Of a stretch of 64,000 bases of DNA, positions 24,801 to 36,304 are shown in pieces. The stretch covers positions 208,101 to 272,100 of the forward strand of contig JAEOAD010001800.1 in the NCBI GenBank assembly GCA_036365145.1, given 5' to 3'. Source of the stretch: Orientallactaga sibirica. Lineage: Eukaryota; Chordata; Mammalia; Rodentia; Dipodidae. Every line of letters starts with the position of its first letter. Position 1 is the stretch's first letter. A program made the translations under genes and the position numbers. Below the pieces are notes generated by a model that saw nothing but the letters and a program-made list of their open reading frames with translations, made no database searches and was not told the origin of the DNA.

Positions 24801-27029
24801 ACAAGTTAGTAGATTCGCCTCATTTCTAAAGTAGTTTCTTGAGAAAACAAACATCTTCATTGCGAACATTGTACTGTGTGAAATAAGCTAATTCGGTTCT
24901 AGGAATCACTTGCTTTCCTACAAAGAAGGTTGAGTGCAGCAAGTTCAAACTTTCCTAGTTTGTGTAATCTAACAAGATGTACAAGTTAGTAGATTCGCCT
25001 CATTTCTAAAGTAGTTTCTTGAGAAAACAAAACATCTTCATTGTCGAACATTGTACTGTGTGAAATAAGCTAATTCGGTTCTAGGAATCACTTGCTTTCC
25101 TACAAAGAAGGTTGAGTGCAGCAAGTTCAAACTTTCCTAGTTTGTGTAATCTAACAAGATGTACAAGTTAGTAGATTCGCCTCATTTCTAAAGTAGTTTC
25201 TTGAGAAAACAAACATCTTCATTGCCGAACATTGTACTGTGTGAAATAAGCTAATTCGGTTCTAGGAATCACTTGATTTCCTACAAAGAAGGTTGAGTGC
25301 AGCAAGTTCAAACTTTCCTAGTTTGTGTAATCTAACAAGATGTACAAGTTAGTAGATTCGCCTCATTTCTAAAGTAGTTTCTTGAGAAAACAAACATCTT
25401 CATTGCCGAACATTGTACTGTGTGAAATAAGCTAATTCGGTTCTAGGAATCACTTCTTTTCCTACAAAGAAGGTTGAGTGCAGCAAGTTCAAACTTTCCT
25501 AGTTTGTGTAATCTAACAAGATGTACAAGTTAGTAGATTCGCCTCATTTCTAAAGTAGTTTCTTGAGAAAACAAACATCTTCATTGCGAACATTGTACTG
25601 TGTGAAATAAGCTAATTGGTTCTAGGAATCACTTGCTTTCCTACAAAGAAGGTTGAGTGCAGCAAGTTCAAACTTTCCTAGTTTGTGTAATCTAACAAGA
25701 TGTACAAGTTAGTAGATTCGCCTCATTTCTAAAGTAGTTTCTTGAGAAAACAAACATCTTCATTGCCGAACATTGTACTGTGTGAAATAAGCTAATTCGG
25801 TTCTAGGAATCACTTGCTTTCCTACAAAGAAGGTTGAGTGCAGCAAGTTCAAACTTTCCTAGTTTGTGTAATCTAACAAGATGTACAAGTTAGTAGATTC
25901 GCCTCATTTCTAAAGTAGTTTCTTGAGAAAACAAACATCTTCATTGCCGAACATTGTACTGTGTGAAATAATAAGCTAATTGGTTCTAGGAATCACTTGC
26001 TTTCCTACAAAGAAGGTTGAGTGCAGCAAGTTCAAACTTTCCTAGTTTGTGTAATCTAACAAGATGTACAAGTTAGTAGATTCGCCTCATTTCTAAAGTA
26101 GTTTTCTGAGAAAACAAACATCTTCATTGCCGAACATTGTACTGTGTGAAATAAGCTAATTCGGTTCTAGGAATCACTTGCTTTCCTACAAAGAAGGTTG
26201 AGTGCAGCAAGTTCAAACTTTCCTAGTTTGTGTAATCTAACAAGATGTACAAGTTAGTAGATTCGCCTCATTTCTAAAGTAGTTTCTTGAGAAAACAAAC
26301 ATCTTCATTGCCGAACATTGTACTGTGTGAAATAAGCTAATTCGGTTCTAGGAATCACTTGCTTTCCTACAAAGAAGGTTGAGTGCAGCAAGTTCAAACT
26401 TTCCTAGTTTGTGTAATCTAACAAGATGTACAAGTTAGTAGATTCGCCTCATTTCTAAAGTAGTTTCTTGAGAAAACAAACATCTTCATTGCCGAACATT
26501 GTACTGTGTGAAATAAGCTAATTCGGTTCTAGGAATCACTTGCTTTCCTACAAAGAAGGTTGAGTGCAGCAAGTTCAAACTTTCCTAGTTTGTGTAATCT
26601 AACAAGATGTACAAGTTAGTAGATTCGCCTCATTTCTAAAGTAGTTTCTTGAGAAAACAAACATCTTCATTGCCTAACATTGTACTGTGTGAAATAAGCT
26701 AATTCGGTTCTAGGAATCACTTGCTTTCCTACAAAGAAGGTTGAGTGCAGCAAGTTCAAACTTTCCTAGTTTGTGTAATCTAACAAGATGTACAAGTTAG
26801 TAGATTCGCCTCATTTCTAAAGTAGTTTCTTGAGAAAACAAACATCTTCATTGCCCTAACATTGTACTGTGTGAAATAAGCTAATTGTTCTAGGAATCAC
26901 TTGCTTTCCTACAAAGAAGGTTGAGTGCAGCAAGTTCAAACTTTCCTAGTTTGTGTAATCTAACAAGATGTACAAGTTAGTAGATTCGCCTCATTTCTAA
27001 AGTAGTTTCTTGAGAAAACAAACATCTTC

Positions 27030-27090
27030 ATTGCCTAACATCAAGTTAGTAGATCTGCCTCATTTCTAAAGTAGTTTCTTGAGAAACAAA
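27030..27090. repeat. Truncated monomer in homogenised block
   Basis: The string cattgcctaacat runs straight into caagttagtagatctgcc, skipping most of a monomer. It carries the private substitution gatctgcc in place of gattcgcc. The same substitution and a nearly identical break occur at 29440-29500. Confidence 0.8.
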
Positions 27091-29439
27091 CATCTTCATT
27101 GCCGAACATTGTACTGTGTGAAATAAGCTAATTCGGTTCTAGGAATCACTTGCTTTCCTACAAAGAAGGTTGAGTGCAGCAAGTTCAAACTTTCCTAGTT
27201 TGTGTAATCTAACAAGATGTACAAGTTAGTAGATTCGCCTCATTTCTAAAGTAGTTTCTTGAGAAAACAAACATCTTCATTGCCTAACGTTGTACTGTGT
27301 GAAATAAGCTAATTCGGTTCTAGGAATCACTTGCTTTCCTACAAAGAAGGTTGAGTGCAGCAAGTTCAAACTTTCCTAGTTTGTGTAATCTAACAAGATG
27401 TACAAGTTAGTAGATTCGCCTCATTTCTAAAGTAGTTTCTTGAGAAAACAAACATCTTCATTGCCGAACATTGTACTGTGTGAAATAAGCTAATTGTTCT
27501 AGGAATCACTTGCTTTCCTACAAAGAAGGTTGAGTGCAGCAAGTTCAAACTTTCCTAGTTTGTGTAATCTAACAAGATGTACAAGTTAGTAGATTCGCCT
27601 CATTTCTAAAGTAGTTTCTTGAGAAAACAAACATCTTCATTGCCGAACATTGTACTGTGTGAAATAAGCTAATTCGGTTCTAGGAATCACTTGCTTTCCT
27701 ACAAAGAAGGTTGAGTGCAGCAAGTTCAAACTTTCCTAGTTTGTGTAATCTAACAAGATGTACAAGTTAGTAGATTCGCCTCATTTCTAAAGTAGTTTTG
27801 AGAAAACAAACATCTTCATTGCCGAACATTGTACTGTGTGAAATAAGCTAATTCGGTTCTAGGAATCACTTGCTTTCCTACAAAGAAGGTTGAGTGCAGC
27901 AAGTTCAAACTTTCCTAGTTTGTGTAATCTAACAAGATGTACAAGTTAGTAGATTCGCCTCATTTCTAAAGTAGTTTCTTGAGAAAACAAACATCTTCAT
28001 TGCTTCTAACATTGTACTGTGTGAAATAAGCTAATTCGTTCTAGGGAATCACTTGCTTTCCTACAAAGAAGGTTGAGTGCAGCAAGTTCAAACTTTCCTA
28101 GTTTGTGTAATCTAACAAGATGTACAAGTTAGTAGATTCGCCTCATTTCTAAAGTAGTTTCTTGAGAAAACAAACATCTTCATTGCCTAACATTGTACTG
28201 TGTGAAATAAGCTAATTGTTCTAGGAATCACTTGCTTTCCTACAAAGAAGGTTGAGTGCAGCAAGTTCAAACTTTCCTAGTTTGTGTAATCTAACAAGAT
28301 GTACAAGTTAGTAGATTCGCCTCATTTCTAAAGTAGTTTCTTGAGAAAACAAACATCTTCATTGCCTAACATTGTACTGTGTGAAATAAGCTAATTCGGT
28401 TCTAGGAATCACTTGCTTTCCTACAAAGAAGGTTGAGTGCAGCAAGTTCAAACTTTCCTAGTTTGTGTAATCTAACAAGATGTACAAGTTAGTAGATTCG
28501 CCTCATTTCTAAAGTAGTTTCTTGAGAAAACAAACATGTTCATTGCCGAACATTGTACTGTGTGAAATAAGCTAATTTGGGTCTAGGAATCACTTGCTTT
28601 CCTACAAAGAAGGTTGAGTGCAGCAAGTTCAAACTTTCCTAGTTTGTGTAATCTAACAAGATGTACAAGTTAGTAGATTCGCCTCATTTCTAAAGTAGTT
28701 TCTTGAGAAAACAAACATCTTCATTGCCGAACATTGTACTGTGTGAAATAAGCTAATTCGGTTCTAGGAATCACTTGATTTCCTACAAAGAAGGTTGAGT
28801 GCAGCAAGTTCAAACTTTCCTAGTTTGTGTAATCTAACAAGATGTACAAGTTAGTAGATTCGCCTCATTTCTAAAGTAGTTTCTTGAGAAAACAAACATC
28901 TTCATTGCTTAACATTGTACTGTGTGAAATAAGCTAATTCGGTTCTAGGAATCACTTGCTTTCCTACAAAGAAGGTTGAGTGCAGCAAGTTCAAACTTTC
29001 CTAGTTTGTGTAATCTAACAAGATGTACAAGTTAGTAGATTCGCCTCATTTCTAAAGTAGTTTCTTGAGAAAAACAAACATCTTCATTGCCGAACATTGT
29101 ACTGTGTGAAATAAGCTAATTCGGTTCTAGGAATCACTTGCTTTCCTACAAAGAAGGTTGAGTGCAGCAAGTTCAAACTTTCCTAGTTTGTGTAATCTAA
29201 CAAGATGTACAAGTTAGTAGATTCGCCTCATTTCTAAAGTAGTTTCTTGAGAAAACAAACATCTTCATTGCCTAACGTTGTACTGTGTGAAATAAGCTAA
29301 TTCGGTTCTAGGAATCACTTGCTTTCCTACAAAGAAGGTTGAGTGCAGCAAGTTCAAACTTTCCTAGTTTGTGTAATCTAACAAGATGTACAAGTTAGTA
29401 GATTCGCCTCATTTCTAAAGTAGTTTCTTGAGAAAACAA

Positions 29440-29500
29440 ACATCTTCATTGCACAAGTTAGTAGATCTGCCTCATTTCTAAAGTAGTTTCTTGAGAAAAC
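29440..29500. repeat. Second truncated monomer, same variant
   Basis: The string cttcattgc is followed at once by acaagttagtagatctgcc, a break a few bases away from that at 27030-27090 and with the same private gatctgcc. The two are 2412 bp apart and probably descend from one event. Confidence 0.8.
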
Positions 29501-32500
29501 AAACATCTTCATTGCGAACATTGTACTGTGTGAAATAAGCTAATTCGGTTCTAGGAATCACTTGCTTTCCTACAAAGAAGGTTGAGTGCAGCAAGTTCAA
29601 ACTTTCCTAGTTTGTGTAATCTAACAAGATGTACAAGTTAGTAGATTCGCCCTCATTTCTAAAGTAGTTTCTTGAGAAAACAAACATCTTCATTGCCGAA
29701 CATTGTACTGTGTGAAATAAGCTAATTCGGTTCTAGGAATCACTTGCTTTCCTACAAAGAAGGTTGAGTGCAGCAAGTTCAAACTTTCCTAGTTTGTGTA
29801 ATCTAACAAGATGTACAAGTTAGTAGATTCGCCTCATTTCTAAAGTAGTTTCTTGAGAAAACAAACATCTTCATTGTTTAACATTGTACTGTGTGAAATA
29901 AGCTAATTTGGTTCTAGGAATCACTTGCTTTCCTACAAAGAAGGTTGAGTGCAGCAAGTTCAAACTTTCCTAGTTTGTGTAATCTAACAAGATGTACAAG
30001 TTAGTAGATTCGCCTCATTTCTAAAGTAGTATTTTGAGAAAACAAACATCTTCATTGCCGAACATTGTACTGTGTGAAATAAGCTAATTGGTTCTAGGAA
30101 TCACTTGCTTTCCTACAAAGAAGGTTGAGTGCAGCAAGTTCAAACTTTCCTAGTTTGTGTAATCTAACAAGATGTACAAGTTAGTAGATTCGCCTCATTT
30201 CTAAAGTAGTTTCTTGAGAAAACAAACATCTTCATTGCCTAACATTGTACTGTGTGAAATAAGCTAATCTGGTTCTAGGAATCACTTGCTTTCCTACAAA
30301 GAAGGTTGAGTGCAGCAAGTTCAAACTTTCCTAGTTTGTGTAATCTAACAAGATGTACAAGTTAGTAGATTCGCCTCATTTCTAAAGTAGTTTCTTGAGA
30401 AAACAAACATCTTCATTGCCGAACATTGTACTGTGTGAAATAAGCTAATTGGTTCTAGGAATCACTTGCTTTCCTACAAAGAAGGTTGAGTGCAGCAAGT
30501 TCAAACTTTCCTAGTTTGTGTAATCTAACAAGATGTACAAGTTAGTAGATTCGCCTCATTTCTAAAGTAGTTTCTGAGAAAACAAACATAACTAACATTG
30601 TACTGTGTGAAATAAGCTATTTCGGTTCTAGGAATCACTTGCTTTCCTACAAAGATGGTTGAGTGCAGCAAGTTCAAACTTTCCTTGTTAATGTAATCTA
30701 AAAAGATGTACAACTTAGTAGATTTGTCTCATTTCTAAAATAGTTTGTTTAGAAAACAAACATCTTCATTACCGAACACTGTACTGTGTGAAATAAGCTA
30801 GTTTGGTTCTAGTAATAACTTGCTTTCCTACAAAGAAGGTTGAGTGCAGCAAGTTCAAACTTTCCTAGTTTGTGTAATCTAACAAGATGCACAAGTTAGT
30901 GGATTCCGTCATTTCTGAAGTAGTTTCTTTAGAAAACAACATCTTCAGTACCCTAACATTGTACTGTGTTAAATAAATAAGGTTCCAGGAATCACTTGCT
31001 TTCTTCAAAGATGGTTGAGTTTAGCAAGTTCAAACTTTCCTTGTTAATGTAATCTAAAAAAGATGTCCAAGTTAGTAGATTCGCCTCATTTCTAAAGTAG
31101 TTTCTTTAGAAAAAAACCCTTCATTGCCAAACATTGCACTGTATGAAATAAGCTTATTCGGTTCTAGGAATCAGTTTACTTTCTACGAAGATGGTTGAGT
31201 TTAGCAAGTTCAAACTTTCCTTGTTAATGTAATCTAAAAAGATGTCCAATTTAGTAGATTTGCCTCATTGGTAAAGTAGTTTGTTGAGAAAACAAACATC
31301 TTCATTGCGGAATATTGTACTGTGTGTAAAAAGCTAATTGGGTTCCAGAATTCAGTTGCTTTCCTACAAAGACGGTTGAGTACAGAAAGTTCAAACTTTC
31401 CGTGTTAATGTAATCTAAAAAGATGCAAAACTTAGTAGATTGGCCTCATTTCTAAAGTAGTTTCTTTACTAAAGAAACATCTTCAGTACCGAACACTGTA
31501 TTGTGTGAAATAAGTTAATTCGCTTCTAGGAATCAGTTTAATTTCTACGAAGAAGGTTGAGTGCAGCAAGTTCAAACTTTCCTTGTTAATGTAATCTAAA
31601 AAGGTGCACAACTTAGTAGATTGGCCTCATTTCTAAAGTAGTTTGTTTAGAAAACAAACATCTTCATTACCGAACACTCTACTATGTGAAATGAGCTAGT
31701 TCGGTTCTAGGAATCACTTGCTTTCGTACGAAGAAGGTTGAGTGCAGCAAGTTCAAACTTTCCTAATTTGTGTAATCTAACAAGATGTACAAGTTAGTGG
31801 ATTCACGTCATTTCTAAAGTGGTTCTTTTAGAAAACAAACATCATCAGTACTGAACAGTGTCCTGTGTGAAATAAGTTAATTCTGTTCTAGGAATCTGTT
31901 TCCTTTCTACGAAGATGGTTGAGTGCAGCAAGTTCAAACTTTACTTGTTAATGTAATCTCAAAAGATGGCCAAGTTAGCAGATTTACCTCATTTGTAAAG
32001 TAGTTGGTTGAGAAAATTAACATCTTTATTGCCGAACCTTGTACTGTGTGAAATAAGCACATTCGGTTTTAGGAATCACTTGCTTTCCTACAAGGAAGGT
32101 TGAGTGCAGCAAGTTCAAACTTTCCTTGTTAATGTAATCGAAAAAGATGCACAACTTAGTAGATTGGCCTCATTTCTAAAGTAGTTTCTTTCGAAAAGAA
32201 ACATCTTCACTATCGAACACTGTACTATGTGAAATAAGCTAATTCGCTTCTAAAAATCAGTTTACTTTCTACGAAGATGGTTGAGTGCAGCAAGTTCAAA
32301 CTTTCCTTTTTAATGTAATCTCAAAAGATGGCCAAGTTAGAAGATTCGCCTCATTTGTAAAGTAGTTTGTTGAGAAAACAAACATCTTCATTGCCGAACA
32401 TTGTACTGTGTGAAAAAAGCTAATTCGGTTGTAGAATTCAGTTGCTTTCCTACAAAGACGGTTGAGTGCAGCAAGTTCAAACTTTCTTTGTTAATGTAAT

Positions 32501-34494
32501 CTAAAAAGATGCACAACTTAGTAGATTGGCCTCATTTCTAAAGTTGTTTCTTTAGAAAAGAAACATCTTCAGTACCGAACACTGTACTGTGTGAAATAAG
32601 TTAATTCGCTTCTAGGAATCAGTTTAATTTCTACGAAGAAGGTTGAGTGCAGCAAGTTCAAACTTTCCTAGTTTTGGTAATCTAACAAGATGTACAAGTT
32701 AGTTAATTCGCGTCATTTCTAAACTAGTTTCTTTAGAAAACAAACCTTCATTGCGAAACATTGAACTGTGTGAATTGAGCTAATTCGGTTCTAGGAATCA
32801 GTTTACTTTCTACGAAGATGGTTGAGTGCAGCAAGTTCAAACTTTCCTTGTTAATGTAATCTAAAAATATGTCCAAGTTAGTAGATTTGACTCATTTGTA
32901 AGGTAGTTTGTTCAGAAAACAAACATCTTCATTGCGGAATATTGTAGTGTGTGAAAAAAGTTAATTCGAATCTAGAAATCATTCGCTTTCCTAAAAGACG
33001 GTTGAGTGCAGCAATTTCAAACATTCCTTGTTAATATAATCTAAAAAGATGCACAACTTAGTGGATTCGCCTCATTTCTAAAGTAATTTCTTTAGAAAAG
33101 AAAAATCTTCAATATCGAACACTGTACTGTGTGAAATAAGTTAATTCGCTTCCAGGAATCAGTTTAATTTCTACGAAGATGGTTGAGTGCAGGAAGTTCA
33201 TACTTTCCTTCTTAATGTAATCTGCAAAGATGGCCAAGTTAGTAGATTAACCTCATTTGTAAAGTCGTTTGTTGAGAAAAGAAACATCTTCATTGCGGAA
33301 TATTGTACTGTGTGAAAAAAGCTAATTCGGATCTAGAATTTAGTTCTTTCCTACAAAGACGGTTGAGTGCAGCAAGGTCAAACATTCCTTGTTAATGTAT
33401 TCTAAAAAGGTGCACAACTTAGGGGATTCGCCTCATTTCTGAAGTAATTTCTTTAGAAAAGAAACATCTTCAGTACCGAACACTGTACTGTGTGAAATAA
33501 GGTAATTCGGTTCTAGGAAATCAGTTTAATTTCTACGAAGATGGTTGAGTGCAGCAAGTTCAAACTTTCCTTCTTAATGTAATCTAAAAAGATGGCCAAG
33601 TTAGTAGATTCGCCTCATTAGTAAAGTAGTTTGTTGAGAAAACAAACATCTTCATTGCCAAACATTGTACTGTGTGAAATAAGCTCATTCGGTTCTAGGA
33701 ATGAGTTGCTTTCCTACAAAGAAGGTTGAGTGCAGCAAGTTCAAACTTTCCTTGTTAATGTAATCTGAAAAGTTGCACAACTTAGTAGATGGGCCTCATT
33801 TCTAAAGTAGTTTGTTTAGAAAACAAACATCTTCATTACGAACACTATACTATGTGAAATGAGCTAGTTCGGTTCGAGGAATCACTGGCTTTCCTACGAA
33901 GAAGGTTGAGTGCAGCAAGTTGAAACTTTCCTCGTTTGTGTAATCTACCAAGATTTACAAGTTAGTGGATTCACGTCATTTCTAAAGTGGTTTCCTTATA
34001 AAAGAAACATCTTCAGTAGTGAACACCGTACTGTGTGAAATAAGTTAATTCGGTTCTAGGAATCAGTTTCCTTTCTACGAAGATGGTTGAGTGCAGCAAG
34101 TTCAAACTTTCCTTGTTAATGTAATCTAAAAAGATGACCAAGTTAGCAGAGTCACCTCATTTGTAAAGTAGTTTGTTGAGAAAATTAACATCTTTATTGC
34201 CGAACATTGTACTGTGTGAAATAAGCTCATTCGGTTCTAGGAATCACTTGCTTTCCTACAAAGAAGGTTGAGTGCAGCAAGTTCAAACGTTCCTTGTCAA
34301 TGTAATCTAAAAAGATGCACAACTTTGTAGATTGGCCTCATTTCTAAAGTAGTTTCTTTAGAAAAGAAGCATCTTCAGTACCGAACACTGTACTGTGTGA
34401 AGTAAGTTATTTTGCTTCTAGGAATCACTTTAATTTCTACGAAGAAGGTTGAGTGCAGCAAGTTCAAACTTTCCTTGTTAATGTAATCTAAAAA

Positions 34495-35400
34495 GATGGC
34501 CAAGTTAGTAGATTCGCCTCATTTGTAAAGTAGTTTGTTGAGAAAACAAACATCTTCATTGCCAAACATTGTACTGTGTGAAATAAGCTCATTCGGTTCT
34601 AGGAATCAGTTGCTTTCCTACAAAGAAGGGTGAGTGCAGCCAGTTCAAACTTTCCTTGTTAATGTAATCTAAAAAGATGCACAACTTAGTAGATTGGCCT
34701 CATTTCTAAAGTAGTTTCTTTAGAAAAGAACCATCTTCAGTACCGTACACTGTACTGTGTGAAATAAGTTAATTAAGCTTCTAAGAATCAGGTTAATTTC
34801 TATGAAGAAGGTTGAGTGCAGCAAGTTCAAACTTTCCTTGTTAATGTAATCTAAAAAGACGGCCAAGTTAGAAGATTCGCCTCATTTGTAAAGTACTTTG
34901 TTGAGAAAACAAACATCTTCATTGCCGAACATTGTACTGTGTGAAATAAGCTCATTCGGTTCTGGGAATCAGTTGCTTTCCTACAAAGAAGGTTGAGTGC
35001 AGCAAGTTCAAGCTTTCCTTGTTAATGTAATCTAAAAAGATGCACAACTTAGTAGATTGGTATCATTTCTAAAGTAGTTTGTTTAGAAAACAAACATCTT
35101 CATTACCGAACACTGTACTATGTGAAATAAGCTAGTTCCCTTCTAGGAATCACTTGCTTTCCTACGAAGAAGGTTGAGTGCAGCAAGTTCAAACTTTCCT
35201 AGTTTGTGTAATCTAAGAAGATATACAAGTTAGTGCATTCGCCTCATTTCTAAAGTAGTTTCTTTAGAAAAGAAACATCTTCAGTACCGAACACTGTTCT
35301 GTGTGAAATAAGTGAATTCGCTTCTAGGAATCAGTTTAATTTCTACGAAGATGGTTGAGTGCAGCAAGTTCAAACTTTCCTTGTTAATGTAATCTAAAAA
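34495..35400. repeat. 906-bp (5-monomer) tandem duplication, unit 1
   Basis: Five monomers repeated almost perfectly at 35401-36304. Shared private variants include gaagggtgagtgcagccag, agaaccatcttcagtaccgtac, aagaatcaggttaat, aagacggccaag, gattggtatcattt and gctagttccc. Unit 1 has ttaattaagcttc where unit 2 has ttaattcgcttc. Confidence 0.92.
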
Positions 35401-36304
35401 GATGGCCAAGTTAGTAGATTCGCCTCATTTGTAAAGTAGTTTGTTGAGAAAACAAACATCTTCATTGCCAAACATTGTACTGTGTGAAATAAGCTCATTC
35501 GGTTCTAGGAATCAGTTGCTTTCCTACAAAGAAGGGTGAGTGCAGCCAGTTCAAACTTTCCTTGTTAATGTAATCTAAAAAGATGCACAACTTAGTAGAT
35601 TGGCCTCATTTCTAAAGTAGTTTCTTTAGAAAAGAACCATCTTCAGTACCGTACACTGTACTGTGTGAAATAAGTTAATTCGCTTCTAAGAATCAGGTTA
35701 ATTTCTATGAAGAAGGTTGAGTGCAGCAAGTTCAAACTTTCCTTGTTAATGTAATCTAAAAAGACGGCCAAGTTAGAAGATTCGCCTCATTTGTAAAGTA
35801 CTTTGTTGAGAAAACAAACATCTTCATTGCCGAACATTGTACTGTGTGAAATAAGCTCATTCGGTTCTGGGAATCAGTTGCTTTCCTACAAAGAAGGTTG
35901 AGTGCAGCAAGTTCAAGCTTTCCTTGTTAATGTAATCTAAAAAGATGCACAACTTAGTAGATTGGTATCATTTCTAAAGTAGTTTGTTTAGAAAACAAAC
36001 ATCTTCATTACCGAACACTGTACTATGTGAAATAAGCTAGTTCCCTTCTAGGAATCACTTGCTTTCCTACGAAGAAGGTTGAGTGCAGCAAGTTCAAACT
36101 TTCCTAGTTTGTGTAATTAAGAAGATATACAAGTTAGTGCATTCGCCTCATTTCTAAAGTAGTTTCTTTAGAAAAGAAACATCTTCAGTACCGAACACTG
36201 TTCTGTGTGAAATAAGTGAATTCGCTTCTAGGAATCAGTTTAATTTCTACGAAGATGGTTGAGTGCAGCAAGTTCAAACTTTCCTTGTTAATGTAATCTA
36301 AAAA
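35401..36304. repeat. 906-bp tandem duplication, unit 2
   Basis: Second unit of the five-monomer duplication. It is two bases shorter, partly because of gtaattaagaag in place of gtaatctaagaag. The next monomer begins like a third unit but lacks gagggtgagtgcagccag-type markers, so the duplication ends here. The very few differences imply a recent event or an assembly duplication. Confidence 0.92.

Larger units (their letters stand above)
15827..30590. repeat. Homogenised satellite block 1 (~81 monomers)
   Basis: After a transition to about 16.7 kb, monomers are almost identical. Each contains, in order, gttgagtgcagcaag, ctagtttgtgtaatctaac, gatgtacaagttagtag, attcgcctcatttct, gtttcttgagaaaacaaac, cttcattgccgaacattg, gctaattcggttctagg and aatcacttgctttcc. 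Most variation is one-base indels in short runs or changes at gccgaac. Monomers with gccgaac are 181 bp and those with gcgaac are 180 bp. From about 25.6 kb on, gcctaac and aattggttc or aattgttc variants cluster, marking a subdomain. Confidence 0.95.

Noticed and set aside
15827..30590. Claiming that every one-base indel in the homogenised block is biological
   Set aside because: Most lie in short A, T or C runs (such as acaaaagaagg versus acaaagaagg), where long-read consensus errors are common; they cannot be told apart from the sequence alone.
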